From Boothiomyces macroporosus (Eukaryota; Chytridiomycota; Chytridiomycetes; Rhizophydiales; Terramycetaceae), in contig JADGKB010000003.1 in assembly GCA_027604185.1 (NCBI GenBank), positions 1 through 64,000 of the forward strand: a stretch of DNA of 64,000 bases, in the 5' to 3' direction. The notes beneath the pieces were generated by a model that saw only the letters and a program-made list of their open reading frames with translations, searched no databases and had not been told where the DNA came from. A program made the position numbers and the translations under genes. Positions 11,915 through 22,642 of the stretch are shown one piece after another (positions within the stretch are counted from its first letter, which is position 1; the number at the start of each line of letters is the position of its first letter).

Positions 11915-13415
11915 CTAAACTGGAGTCAAAATTTGCGGATAAGCTTGATTGACTTTTTCGTAGAGCTCTGGCTTTGTATTTCTCAAAGCTTCTGGGTCTT
12001 CTGCCATACACACATAAGAAGTTGCGACACCGGAACGAATGACATTTCCCAAAACGTGGAACTCTACTTGGGAAACAAAGAATCCAACTATAATAGCGGC
12101 GGGTAGTAATTCCTGGTATAGTGCGTAATCAAAAGCAAGGTACATGTACAGCACTCCTAAGCCTACAATTATGGCGGAAATGAATAACGATCCCATATTC
12201 AAAACCACATGGGTAAAGCAATCGTTGATAATTGGTTCAATACCTCTAGCGCGAAGCAAATTGAGGGTAGATTTGGCTGCGGTGCAATAATCCTTTCCAT
12301 AAATCGCAACTTGCACAAATGCATACACGTTAAAATAGCGGAGAATGTCTCCAAATATAGCAAATAGGCAAGCGCAACAGCAACTGCATAATGAACCCAA
12401 ACTGTTTGAGTTTCCAGACCGATTTCGCGCACTAGAGTGGAGCATTTGAAATAGCGCAATTAACAGTGATCCAAAGCAATTTGACCCTAAACTTGTGGTC
12501 CATGCCCTTTTAAAAGAAGCCGCTGTTGGGTTTTGAATTGGAATATTTACATTTCCGTGTCCATCACTTACTCCAAGAAAGTAGTATGAAGCAAAAGTCC
12601 CACAGGAAGTGAGGTGTACGCTGTTTGAAATAATTTGCGTTACCCAGTAGAACATGAATACCTGTCATCAAGAAGAATTAACCATATAGAATATGAGAAA
12701 GTTAAAGAATCCGTTGCTGATTTGATTGTTAATTGCGCCAATGATCAATCCGGTAAGTGTAAATCCCCACCAAAGAGCAAATATTACTTGAAATAGCAGT
12801 CCTAATACTGCAAACCCAATGATACCGCTGTACTTGCCAGTTACATGGGTGACAGTCTTTAAAATTACCTTTGCCAAGGGGATCTTGTCTCGTTTAGCCC
12901 AGAATAAGTAGACTTTGATTAAGCAATATTACTATTAAGAGCTGCAAGTAGTGCTGCCACAATTGTATACGTGTATATTTGATACACAGCTGCTGCAATA
13001 GCTCCAGCTGCGTACAAGAGGATAGCCAAAACCAAAGTAATATGAATAATTGTTCCAGCAAACTTTTGGAGAGCAATTAAATAGCCCAAGCACAGCATGA
13101 ATCCAGAAAAGACTATTAAAATCATATATCCTGCCAAAAGCCCAGATTGGTGAGCATCAGGTCCATAATAAGCATTTCCATTGGCACTTGAGTTGTTGAC
13201 TGCATTGGAAACACTGAAAATTGCAAAGCCCGTTATACACGTAAAACCCAGCATACAAAATATCCAGAGAATTAATGCCCAAACATCCTTGATTAGCTCG
13301 ATATTACTTGATATGGCTTTGGAATGAACCTTTCTTCCTTTTTAGTTAAAAAATCTTGTTGACTTTGAGCAGTATAACTTAGTTGCACGTTAGAGTAGAC
13401 TGGTGGACTTGACAT
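11915..13415 (-). CDS. Pns1/CTL (SLC44) family membrane transporter, paralogue A
   Basis: A 479-residue polytopic protein of the choline-transporter-like family, which includes fungal Pns1. Substrates of the fungal members are uncertain. Family blocks are KFAGTIIHIT, IPLAKVILKTVTHV, FMFYWVTQIISNSVH, GSNCFGSLLIALFQ, FNVYAFVQVAIYGKDYC, ARGIEPIINDC and the tail VCMAEDPEALRNTKPELY. The N-terminus is short and less Gln-rich than in the other copies. Exons on the minus strand: 13415-13308, 13287-12933, 12912-12683, 12661-11915 (1,440 nt); introns are 20, 20 and 21 nt. Introns 1 and 3 sit where paralogue E (31436-33013) also has introns. This is the most diverged member of the four-gene tandem array. 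Confidence 0.9.
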
Positions 13416-13808
13416 TTGTAAAGAACGCGTCGGACAATCACGAACTAATAGTGCCACTATTACCTCAAATTACTGTTCCAGCGCTATGAATTGCTATTGA
13501 AGATATTTCTATGTTGTACTGACAAATACGAAATTAATGAATTGCTTAAATTTGAGTGGTGATTATATTGAAACTGTTTGATGTCCAGCACAAATTTGAC
13601 CGACATGATGATCAAGACTCTAACACATAAAACCACGAGCAATACTTTATTTCATGCTGCGTGGGTAATATATATTAAGATGGATTACCCCAGAAATTAC
13701 CAAATGTACAAAATTTCCAATTATTTGCCCTGTCCAATAAAAGTATACCAACTACATTGGAAAGTTATGTTTCCCACGAATTTGAACTTTTGCTTTGGGA
13801 ATTATTTA
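13416..13808. other. Intergenic spacer between CTL paralogues A and B
   Basis: 393 bases lie upstream of paralogue A and downstream of paralogue B. An 80-codon plus-strand frame at 13578-13820 overlaps the end of paralogue B antisense and shows no domain or signal, so I do not call it. I see no repeat or RNA gene. Confidence 0.5.
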
Positions 13809-15474
13809 TTAAAAACTTAGCAGTACTTGGGGGTAAACTTCTCTGACTTTGTTGAATAGCTCTGGTTTGGTGTTTAGCAACGCTTGCGGATCTTCAGCAA
13901 GGCACACAAATGTAGTTGTCACTCCAGAGTCAATTACTCCTGAAAGAACAGAGAACTCTACTATTCCAACGAAAAATCCAATCAAGCCCACAACCAAATA
14001 GTTTGGCCATTCATTTGGAACTGAAGGACTAATTTTCATGTAAGCTAGAGCAATTGCACCAGTAATCACTCCAATCATCAAGCATCCCATTCCGAGTACG
14101 TTACCAATTAGATTGTCGTTAATGACAGCATCAATACCTCTGGATTTTGCCAGTTCCCAGGTATCTTTTGCTGCAGTACAATAATCTTTTCCGTAAATTG
14201 CGACTTGTGCGAAAGCGTACTTGTTAAAGTATTCCAACAGATCTTGGAACAAACTTAGGATGCATGCAATGCAACAAAGGATGATTTGAATAGCAACGTT
14301 GTCATTTCCATCGTTATTGCGTGCACTGTTTACGATAAATTTCAAGGTTTGAATGATTGCAATCAGCAAAGAGCCATAGCAGTTTGGACCAAGACCAGTA
14401 GTTAGAGCTCTTTTTGCAGAAGCAGAAGTTGGATTTGTAACTGGAACATTTACATTGCCATTTGCATCAGCAGTACCCAAAAAGTAGTAAGTTGCAAATA
14501 CACCCGACACGGTAATATGAACAGCATTTCCAACTACCTGGGAAGTCCAATAGAAAAAGAAAACGCAATAAACAGTCAGAGCATAGACTGCACCATTACT
14601 CAGAACTTGATTGTTTCCTAATAGATAAACACCAGACAAAGTAAATAGCCACCACACGATGAATGCAATTTGAACTACAAGCCCGATTACACCTACACCA
14701 AGTGTAGCTGGGTACTTTTTGGTGATTGAAGTAACTGTTTTCAAAACCACTTTAGCAAACGGAATTCGGAATCTCCATGACCAGTAGGCCCAGGCGGTAA
14801 GAGCGGCAAGTACAAGCATGATAATTCCGACAACAAATTGCCCAATAATGAAAAACAAAGCAGCAACGGCAAAATTCATTACAATCGCCATGATTAAAGT
14901 AATTTTGATCAAAGTTCCAGCAAATCTAATATTAACGACAAATACCTTTGCATCAAGAAGAAATACCCCAAACTAACAAGGAAACCAACGCCAACAGAAG
15001 TTACCAATATCCCAATAAAGTTATCCGTAGAGATGGAAATTTGAGCATCAGAAGTTGTAGTATTGGTGCTTTGCTTTGAAAATGCGCCAGTAGTGGAGTT
15101 ATTTGGCGTGGTAGGATTCTTCAAGTAGTGGATACCTTGATTAAATATTCCTTACTGTATGCTGAAAGCCCCGCAAACCCAAGTAAACATATAATCCATA
15201 AGCCAATAGCCCAAATGTCTTTATATTGGGAATATTTGAATCTGTCCTCTTTTTTCGGAGGTGTAAAATTTGAATTGTTGTTTAATAGCTCCGTGCTTTG
15301 ATAAACATAAGGCTGGGAAGGCGGTAGATTCGTGTTTGGTGGTGGAGTCCCGTATGGTGGTTGCCCATATGGTTGTTGGTACTGTGGTTGCCCATATGGT
15401 TGCTGGTACTGTGGTTGACCATATGGTTGTTGCTGGTACTGTGGTTGACCATAGTTTTGCTGTTGATACGACAT
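13809..15474 (-). CDS. Pns1/CTL (SLC44) family membrane transporter, paralogue B
   Basis: A 541-residue CTL-family transporter with about ten membrane spans. The first 45 residues are tandem copies of a Gln/Tyr/Pro/Gly-rich unit like YGQPQYQQP. A KKEDRF basic box precedes the first span, KDIWAIGLWIICLLGFAG. Family blocks follow: RFAGTLIKIT, YWSWRFRIPFAK, GPNCYGSLLIAIIQ, EYFNKYAFAQVAIYGKDYC, AKSRGIDAVINDNLIGNVL and FVCLAEDPQALLNTKPEL. Exons: 15474-15156, 15135-14946, 14925-13809 (1,626 nt); both introns are 20 nt, one after LSAY and one inside the QRFAGT block, exactly as in paralogue C. The stop shares bases with AATAAA. The long shared C-terminal half with C suggests recent duplication or gene conversion. 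Confidence 0.92.
15352..15460 (-). repeat. 27-nt tandem repeat encoding Q/Y/P/G-rich N-terminus of CTL paralogue B
   Basis: About four imperfect 27-nt units in coding frame, each giving a nine-residue unit of the type YGQPQYQQP. The length variation among paralogues B, C and D in this segment fits slippage of such units. Confidence 0.8.
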
Positions 15475-15774
15475 TTGTCAAATTGAAAACTAGATTTTGA
15501 ACTTAAATTGGGGCTCAGCCACAAAGATAGCACAACAGCCCCATTTTTATATATTTCATGCTACATCACCAATGAATTAATAGTACGAAAATCACGTGAA
15601 ACCAGAGTATATACTCTTTCCTCAACGATATTCAAAGATGCCCGTAAATTAGATTTACACAGAGTCGATACAATTCAATAGTCAATATTCATTCTGTGGC
15701 AGGATTCCAAGTCGTCCAATTGGTATAATCCCAGTACCAACTGAGTCGAGTTTTATAATCAAACACTGTCTTTA
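15475..15774. promoter_or_regulatory. Spacer between CTL paralogues B and C with TCACGTGA palindrome
   Basis: 300 bases upstream of paralogue B. A TCACGTGA palindrome lies at 15592-15599, about 120 bases before the start codon. No convincing open frame or RNA gene is visible. The promoter role is inferred from position. Confidence 0.35.
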
Positions 15775-17407
15775 TTAGAATCCAAGTAGAACTTGAGGAT
15801 AAACTTCACGGATCTTGTTGAACAGATTTGGTTTTGTGTTTAATAGAGCTTGAGGGTCTTCTGCCAAGCAGACAAAAGTAGTAGTCACTCCAGAGTCGAT
15901 TACCCCTGAAAGTACTGAAAATTCGACTACGCCGATAAACAAACCCGCTACTCCCATAATAAAGAATGCGCCAGTTTCATTAGGAATTGCTGGACTGAGT
16001 TTGACGTATAGGACAGCAATGCCAGCAGTGATGAGACCAATAAACAAACAGCCCATTCCGAGCACGTTACCAATTAGATTGTCGTTAATGACAGCATCAA
16101 TACCTCTGGATTTTGCCAATTCCCAGGTATCTTTTGCTGCAGTACAGTAATCCTTTCCATAAATGGCCACTTGGGCAAATGCATACTTGTTGAAATATTC
16201 CAATAAATCTTGGAAAATATTGAGGATGCATGCAATGCAGCACAAGATAATCTGGAGCACAATATTATCCCCTCCATCATTCTTGCGAGCACTGTTGACG
16301 ATAAATTTCAAAGTTTGAATGATTGCAATCAGCAGAGATCCATAGCAGTTTGGCCCGAATCCTGTAGTTAGAGCTCTTTTTGCAGAAGCAGAAGTTGGAT
16401 TCTGCACAGACACTGTGACACCTCCTCCAGCATTTGGAATTCCCTGGAAATAAAATGTTGCAAATACACCAGCGACAGTGATATGAACTGCATTTCCAAT
16501 TACTTGGCTATTCCAGTAAAAGAAAAATATTGTAAATATGAACAATCCATAAGTTGTTCCACCACTAATAACTTTATCATTGGAAAGTTTGGCAATACCG
16601 ACTGCGGTAACTACCCACCACCCAATGAAAATAACTTGAACAATCAACCCAGTGACACCTGCCACTAATGTTCCAGGGAACTGCTTTGTAATTGATGTCA
16701 CTGTTTTTAGAATTACTTTTGCAAAAGGAATACGGAATCTCCACGACCAATAGGCCCATGCTACCAAGCATGCAACTACAAGCATAACGATCCCACCTAC
16801 GAACTGCCCGATAATGAAAAATAGAGCTGCAATCGCAAAATTCACAACTATTGCAATAATCAACGTGACTTTGATTAGGGTACCTGCAAATCTTTTGTTA
16901 GATTGGTAATCATACCTTTGCATCAAGAAAAAGTAAAACATACTAAGCAGGAAGCCTGCTACAGCTGATGTAACGAGGACCCCAATAATTTCTCCAGTTG
17001 GAATGTCAACTTGATTAGTAGTTCCAGAGGTGCCAGAATTAGTGTTCGAAGATGCACTCCCTGAGCTGCTACTAGTACTTGTTCTGAGGTAATTGATACC
17101 TATATTAAATTCAATTACTATAAGCAGAAACACCTGTGAATCCTAGAAGACAAATAAACCATAGTGCAATTGCCCATCCATCTTTGTACTGAGTGCTTTT
17201 AAATCTGTCTTCTTTTTTGGGTTGAAGATTGTTTTGGTTTTGATAGTTTGGTGGTGCAGTTTGCTGGTAAACTTGAGGTTGTGGTTGCTGGTAAACTTGA
17301 GGTTGTGGTTGCTGGTAATATTGCTGCTGGCCGCCATATCCATTCTGTTGATACTGCTGAGGCTGCCCATAAGGAGATTGGCCATAGGGCTGCTGTTGAT
17401 AGGACAT
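15775..17407 (-). CDS. Pns1/CTL (SLC44) family membrane transporter, paralogue C
   Basis: A 529-residue CTL transporter, the closest relative of paralogue B. The start MSYQQQPYGQ opens a Gln-rich N-terminus containing the unit QPQVYQQP twice in tandem. The KKEDRF box and the span KDGWAIALWFICLLGF follow. C-terminal blocks repeat the family pattern: GPNCYGSLLIAIIQ, AKSRGIDAVINDNLIG, FVCLAEDPQALLNTKPNL. Exons: 17407-17119, 17099-16916, 16891-15775 (1,590 nt). Intron 1 is 19 nt. Intron 2 (16892-16915) is 24 nt, a multiple of three with no stop, so it could be read through as eight extra residues. Its GT-AG ends and its match in position to an intron in paralogue B argue that it is spliced. Confidence 0.9.
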
Positions 17408-17507
17408 GTCAAATTTGGGAAAAATGTTGATACCCATGGTCAAATTCAAACAATGTGGAACCAAACACTGAACCACAATTCCTAAACAACTATTTATTGA
17501 AATAAAA

Positions 17508-19169
17508 TCAGAAACCAAGAACAACTTGGGGATAGACTTCCCTAATTTTCTGGTACAATTGCGGCTTGGTGTTAAGTAAAGCTTGAGGGTCTTCAGCAAG
17601 ACATACGAATGTGGTTACGACTCCAGAGTCAATCACACCAGCTAAAACTGAGAATTCAACAATACCAATGAATAATGCAATTACTCCAAAGAATACATAA
17701 GCAACAACAGTGCCTTCAAAGTCGGTGGAGGATTTTACATACAACAAGGCAATGCCTCCAGTTAAAAGTCCAATAATCAATGATCCGATAGACAATACAT
17801 TGCTGATCAAGTTGTCATTGATAATAGCATCAATTCCTCTAGATTTGGCCAACTCCCAAGTATCCTTGGCAGCAGAGCAATAATCTTTTCCATAAATTGC
17901 AACTTGAGCAAACGCATATCGGTTAAAGTATTCCAACAGATCTTCAAACATGCTCAAGATACAGGCAATACAGCAGAGAAGTAATTGGCATGCAATGTTG
18001 TCATTACTCTGATCGTTACGAGCATTGTTAATAATGAACTTGAGTGTTTCAATAAGAGCAATCAATAGAGATCCATAGCAATTTGGTCCTAATCCAGATG
18101 TCATGGCTCTCTTGGCAGCCTTTGCAGTAGGATTGGAAACGGCGAGAGTAACGCCGCCATTGCCATCTGATACTCCTTGGAAATAATAAGTTGCAAATAG
18201 CCCACAGTTGGTGATATGAACTGCATTTCCGATGATTTGACTGGTCCAGTAAAAGACAAACACCATGTAGACGAGGAGACCATACCCAACACCTTGTGAG
18301 ACTACCTTATTTTGAACTAATTGAGTAATGGAAACAGCACCGAATGCCCAGTATGTAACAAATGCCAATTGGAAAACCAATCCGATTACACCAACAAAAA
18401 TGGTAGCTGGGTATTTGCCAGTGATGCTAGTAACATTTTTCAACATAACCTTGGCAAATGGAATGCGGGATCTCCAAGACCAGTAACACCATGCGATAAT
18501 AGCTGCCAAAATAAGCCAAATAATTGCAGGAACAATTTGTCCCAATGCAAAGAAGATGCCAGCAACGACAAAGTTTAGAACGCAGGCAATAACCATAGTG
18601 ATTGTAATCAAAGTTCCTGCAAACTTTTGGATCAGCAAAAAATACACCAAACTAAAGATGAATCCAGCAACTGCAGAAATTGAGAAACCGATAATCATAT
18701 CCTTCGTAGGAACATTAAGGTTGATGTCAGTAGATCCATTGCTTGAAGAGGTGGTTGTAGTTCTGACTTTTGTGGCATCGCTTGGAGCTTTGTTCATGTT
18801 TGTATAAGCGTAGAAGGAAACTGCAACTGATCCAGTCAAGCACACAACCCATAAAAGAATTGCCCAAACATCCTTTGCAGCGGAAGCTTTGAACCTGTCT
18901 TCTTTCTTTGGAATTAATGGATCATTGGACTGGGCGCTTGGTCGGTCAGAATTTTGAGGAGAGTGTTGGAAATTTGGAGGTGGTTGTTGATATTGTTGTT
19001 GGTAAGCGTTTGGAGCAGGTTGCTGTTGGTACTGCTGTTGGTAAGGCTGTTGGTAAGGCTGTTGATATTCGGCAGGTTTTTGATACTGCGGCTGCCCATA
19101 TTGCTGCTGTCCATACTGTTGCTGTTGCGGATACTGCTGATTGTATTGAGGAGGTTGTTGATAAGACAT
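17508..19169 (-). CDS. Pns1/CTL (SLC44) family membrane transporter, paralogue D (intronless)
   Basis: A 553-residue CTL transporter in one open frame. The N-terminus up to about residue 85 is a Gln/Tyr/Pro-rich low-complexity tail with PYQQPYQQQYQQQ runs. Next come the KKEDRF box and the span KDVWAILLWVVCLTG. Family blocks include QKFAGTLITIT, SWRSRIPFAKVMLKNVT, GPNCYGSLLIALIE, EYFNRYAFAQVAIYGKDYC, AKSRGIDAIINDNLISNVL and FVCLAEDPQALLNTKPQLY. It lacks both introns found at matching places in paralogues B and C. That is either the ancestral state or loss by recombination with cDNA. It is the promoter-proximal copy, with 279 bases separating it from SUA5. AATAAA lies 12 bases past the stop. 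Confidence 0.93.
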   Translation of the reverse strand: MSYQQPPQYNQQYPQQQQYGQQQYGQPQYQKPAEYQQPYQQPYQQQYQQQPAPNAYQQQYQQPPPNFQHSPQNSDRPSAQSNDPLIPKKEDRFKASAAKDVWAILLWVVCLTGSVAVSFYAYTNMNKAPSDATKVRTTTTSSSNGSTDINLNVPTKDMIIGFSISAVAGFIFSLVYFLLIQKFAGTLITITMVIACVLNFVVAGIFFALGQIVPAIIWLILAAIIAWCYWSWRSRIPFAKVMLKNVTSITGKYPATIFVGVIGLVFQLAFVTYWAFGAVSITQLVQNKVVSQGVGYGLLVYMVFVFYWTSQIIGNAVHITNCGLFATYYFQGVSDGNGGVTLAVSNPTAKAAKRAMTSGLGPNCYGSLLIALIETLKFIINNARNDQSNDNIACQLLLCCIACILSMFEDLLEYFNRYAFAQVAIYGKDYCSAAKDTWELAKSRGIDAIINDNLISNVLSIGSLIIGLLTGGIALLYVKSSTDFEGTVVAYVFFGVIALFIGIVEFSVLAGVIDSGVVTTFVCLAEDPQALLNTKPQLYQKIREVYPQVVLGF

Positions 19170-19448
19170 GAAGAATTTCGCAACATGAAATTGGTGTTAA
19201 GCTGCGCGTGGCTGAGCTCTTTGAATCAACGTCAAAGCCAACGCTTGCGGTCAACATTAAAAACTGCCTTATTAATTGCGTACTAGTGTCAATCAAACCC
19301 TGGAGTCTGGTTTTAAATCGATTCCGAGGATTATTGGTCACAAACCCATTTGCTTGAGGTTGAATTGAAAAATTTCCAAAATTGCTGTAAATTAAAAAAC
19401 TTTGACTGCTGGATATTCCTGTAATCAAATATCTATGAATTAAGTTTA

Positions 19449-20468
19449 TTAAGTTATGCAGTATTTGGCAGCTTTGCGTAAACGATTCATCACAGCTAAT
19501 CCTTCATCCTTTTCCGAGATTCCCTGTACAATGATTACGCTCGCACCCAATTTTTCCATATCCCGCAGACCACTGAATAAATTACGGGCAACCATGTCAC
19601 ACGTATCACCCAGATCTATCTCCAGGTCAAATTTCGCAGATAGCCCAGTTTTTAATACGCCTATCTTTTCTTTTGGATATTTAACAAACTGGTCCCTGAT
19701 TAGAGCCAATTGGTCATTATTCTCTGTCCTTTCCACGACTATCACTGTAGCATTCGGTGTATAGTGCCTATATTTCATTCCTGGAGTGCTTGGAGCCTGT
19801 TCAAGACTTTTGTCTACAAAATCCTTTCGGTACACTAACAAATTTGGAATTTCTTGTAAAAGCGACTCCAAAGTCGCACCTCCTGGACGCAATATTGCTG
19901 GTGGATTTCTAATTCCATCCAAAACTGTACTTTCTAGCCCTGAGTCACACGAACCACCATCTAGAATCGCTGGAATTCTTCCGCCAAGCTCTTCGAATAC
20001 ATGAGCTGCAAGAGTAGGTGAAGGCCTTCCAGATGTATTTGCTGATGGAGCAGCTAATGGAAATCCACACTTTTCAATCAGCTTTCTTGCTATTTCATGA
20101 GCAGGCAGTCGAACAGCTAATGTATTTTGCCCTGCAGTAACTATATCCGGTATATTTGAGGGCTTGGGAACTAGAATTGTTAGCGGTCCTGGCCAAAATT
20201 TCGATATCACTCTTTCATAAATCGGCGGAATAGCGTTTGGGTACAATAAATCTCTCAGCATATTAATACTGGAAACGTGTACTATCAAGGGATTGTCTGA
20301 TGGTCTACCTTTTGCCTGATAAATCTTTTCCACTGCTTCCTTTTGCAGAGCATTGGCACCAAGTCCGTAAACAGTTTCGGTGGGAAATGCGACAACTTTT
20401 CCTTGTGATAATAAATGTGCCGCCTTCTCTATATTCTCATCTGTAGCTTGGAGTAATTCTGTATCCAT
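19449..20468 (-). CDS. SUA5: Threonylcarbamoyl-AMP synthase (YrdC/Sua5)
   Basis: Makes threonylcarbamoyl-adenylate from threonine, bicarbonate and ATP, the first step of t6A formation at position 37 of ANN-decoding tRNAs. The 339-residue product has an N-terminal YrdC domain: GKVVAFPTETVYGLGANAL, then KGRPSDNPLIVHV, GPLTILVPKP, LAVRLPAHEIARKLI and APSANTSGRPSPT. Next is LDGGSCDSGLESTVLDG, and the Sua5-specific C-terminal domain follows the linker containing PSTPGMKYRHYTP. Length is typical of fungal Sua5. No intron. The start ATG at 20468 is close to the first YrdC block. The stop overlaps AATAAA. Confidence 0.96.
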   Translation of the reverse strand: MDTELLQATDENIEKAAHLLSQGKVVAFPTETVYGLGANALQKEAVEKIYQAKGRPSDNPLIVHVSSINMLRDLLYPNAIPPIYERVISKFWPGPLTILVPKPSNIPDIVTAGQNTLAVRLPAHEIARKLIEKCGFPLAAPSANTSGRPSPTLAAHVFEELGGRIPAILDGGSCDSGLESTVLDGIRNPPAILRPGGATLESLLQEIPNLLVYRKDFVDKSLEQAPSTPGMKYRHYTPNATVIVVERTENNDQLALIRDQFVKYPKEKIGVLKTGLSAKFDLEIDLGDTCDMVARNLFSGLRDMEKLGASVIIVQGISEKDEGLAVMNRLRKAAKYCIT

Positions 20469-20598
20469 TTTTTGTGAGCAAAAAAAAATAAATTCAGAAT
20501 GTGGAAAGTCTGTGAATATATACGTGTGAAGCCTGCGTATAATAAGGATAGTTGACCAGGGCAGTTATAAGCGGTATGTGCAGTGTTATTTTGCTTTA

Positions 20599-22302
20599 TT
20601 AAACAAACATGATCCATAGAATGAATGGGAAAGCTTTTATAGCATTGCTTTTGACACTAGGAGTTGCCGATGGAGATGTAGAAGTACCGTTTGCAGGGCA
20701 AGTTTGCGGCAATGCAATGAAACTGGGCATATCCTTCGCATCCACCATTACAACACTGTTTGAGTCGTTGTTTGAAGTAGGGCATTCCATCGCATTCGAC
20801 ATGGCAATTAATGCAGACGGAGCACCATTGATATGGGTGAAATCCGGAATTTGTTCGCAAACTGGAAAGTATTTCATTGCAGGATAGTATTCGACAAACG
20901 CATAGCACATTTCTTGCTCACTTGACCAACCACCTTCAACAACTTTTGTGTCTTGCGTAGTATCAAATGTACAGTTTGTTATCAGTCTATCACCAGGCAA
21001 AATCTTGTCAACATTCATGTCAGCGTATGTGTACGATTGATAATCAAAGTCAAAATGATCCATTGAAGGGAATTTCGTCAATTCCTTGTCGTTTCTAATG
21101 TGCCTCGTTGAAATTGATTTCCCGCGTTTGTGCATGTGCAAACCAGTTGAAATTACTGTCAAACCAGATGGTGGAATAGCATTGTCTTTGGTGGTGCACT
21201 TTGGCCCACATTCACTTACGGCAGAAGGGTATCCACCAGGAGCGAGGAACATTGTATCTTGAGGAGTTCCAAGGGTTACTACTCCAATATCGTACTTTCT
21301 CAATTGGGTAGAAATTGTGAATTCTAAACCAGATCCAGGGTCGACTTGGTTCTGCAGTAGGTTAGGATTGTTGTAATGTGTTTCCATCACCATGTATAGA
21401 GTGTTGTATTCAGATTTACCAATTGGCTTACCAACATCAGAGGGGTACAACTTGCGCTTTCCACCTTTAGCCCAGGTGGTATACAATCTAGAGCATGTAT
21501 TGTTAAAATTCACTTTGTAATTGGCTTCATCGTAATGGTTGCAAAGCAGTTGGCCCGGTTTCAAAGTAGTTAAAGGCTGGTCACAAAGATATCCCACCAA
21601 GTGGTGTACAAAAGGAGAACTGATCTTTGAATCTTCTACCAAAATGTGGCTCTTTTCAAGATTAGTGAATTCATGGTAAGAATAGCAATAAACAGTCGTT
21701 TCTTGAGGGATATTGAAACTAGGTGCAATTACTGATAGCACAGTGCTGTTTTGAGGAGGTTCGCTAAACTTTTTAAAGTAGTTTCCAGATATATCGAGCA
21801 AGATTTGACCATTGTCACCTGGCCCGTGTTTCCCGAATTCATTGTTTGTTCCTAGAGCATAGATGAACCATTGTGGACTAGTTAGTGATATCTTCATATC
21901 TTTTTCATCGCAAGTTGACAGTTTTCTTGTAAAGGTAAAGCCAGTAATATTCCCCGTTTGATAACTCTTCAACAAAGTCAAGTCTTGGGAACTATCAAGC
22001 TCTGGCGCACCAGGTACGCTAGAGTAGCGATCTTCCAGCGCAAACTTTCCATCTTTTTGGTGTCCTACCCAAACATCTGCACCCTTCATTCCTCCAGCAT
22101 CAGAAACACCCAATCCTAACCAAGTTTGTCCATTCTGCGAAGCTAGACCAAATTCAATAGAGTCATCAGTTACTTGCCAAAACAATTGCATAGTTTTGTT
22201 TGACCCTGTGGTAAGAGTAGCATTTTGTGTGTACTTTTCGGTTGGAAACGGAATCCAAGATTGACCTAGAACACCAATAGCAGAGAATAAAAGACTCAGC
22301 AT
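20599..22302 (-). CDS. DOMON / copper type II monooxygenase-like secreted protein
   Basis: A 567-residue protein of the dopamine-beta-hydroxylase / MOXD1 / PHM-like family. An N-terminal signal peptide (MLSLLFSAIGVLGQS) is followed by a DOMON domain (about residues 30-175, with GVSDAGGMKGADVWVG). Two copper-monooxygenase-like domains come next. Candidate copper ligands are the His pair in SPFVHHLVGYL, the His-x-His in STGLHMHKRGKS and the Met in SEQEMCYAF. These match the CuA and CuB layout of the family, so oxygen chemistry is plausible, but the substrate is unknown. The end is Ser/Thr/Pro-rich and then hydrophobic (AFPFILWIMFV), which suggests a GPI anchor or membrane retention. Many Cys residues and N-glycosylation sequons support secretion. 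No intron. The stop overlaps AATAAA. Confidence 0.88.
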   Translation of the reverse strand: MLSLLFSAIGVLGQSWIPFPTEKYTQNATLTTGSNKTMQLFWQVTDDSIEFGLASQNGQTWLGLGVSDAGGMKGADVWVGHQKDGKFALEDRYSSVPGAPELDSSQDLTLLKSYQTGNITGFTFTRKLSTCDEKDMKISLTSPQWFIYALGTNNEFGKHGPGDNGQILLDISGNYFKKFSEPPQNSTVLSVIAPSFNIPQETTVYCYSYHEFTNLEKSHILVEDSKISSPFVHHLVGYLCDQPLTTLKPGQLLCNHYDEANYKVNFNNTCSRLYTTWAKGGKRKLYPSDVGKPIGKSEYNTLYMVMETHYNNPNLLQNQVDPGSGLEFTISTQLRKYDIGVVTLGTPQDTMFLAPGGYPSAVSECGPKCTTKDNAIPPSGLTVISTGLHMHKRGKSISTRHIRNDKELTKFPSMDHFDFDYQSYTYADMNVDKILPGDRLITNCTFDTTQDTKVVEGGWSSEQEMCYAFVEYYPAMKYFPVCEQIPDFTHINGAPSALIAMSNAMECPTSNNDSNSVVMVDAKDMPSFIALPQTCPANGTSTSPSATPSVKSNAIKAFPFILWIMFV

Positions 22303-22642
22303 GATTTCTTGGGACGCTGTTTCTATTTATATCATTGGTCTCAACAGCATAAATCACTCTAATACCCGTGCACTAATTGTTTAGTTATTTTCGGAAGAAG
22401 CGAGGCTATTACCCGAAGGTCTTTGAACTAAACAACGCGTTTGTGGGTTAGCAATACATAACAAGAGGCTGAATGATTGATACATTAGCCTTACTTTTGA
22501 TGGCTATGTACAAGTGTATCCTATAGAACGTCGGCCAATTGTATGTGCATGTTGATTCTTGAAATAGCTCAATGAACAAGACCTTCCCGGCCGTCGGCAA
22601 TCTATATTGAACGGTCTCAGATCTAAATAGAATGAACATCAT
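22303..22642. other. Intergenic spacer upstream of the DOMON gene
   Basis: 340 bases between the start of the DOMON gene and the 3' end of the Ima1-type gene. A 64-codon minus-strand frame at 22448-22642 has no recognisable feature and is not called. I see no repeat or RNA gene. Confidence 0.5.

Noticed and set aside
13578..13820. An 80-codon plus-strand frame between CTL paralogues A and B.
   Set aside because: It runs antisense into the end of paralogue B, has no domain, signal or membrane segment, and no poly(A) signal at its stop.
11915..19169. An operon or co-transcribed unit formed by the four tandem CTL genes.
   Set aside because: Each has its own spacer of 100-390 bases and its own poly(A)-like end or separate start region. 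Tandem duplication explains the layout.
22448..22642. A 64-codon minus-strand frame upstream of the DOMON gene.
   Set aside because: No homology, signal or supporting gene-end feature; probably chance.
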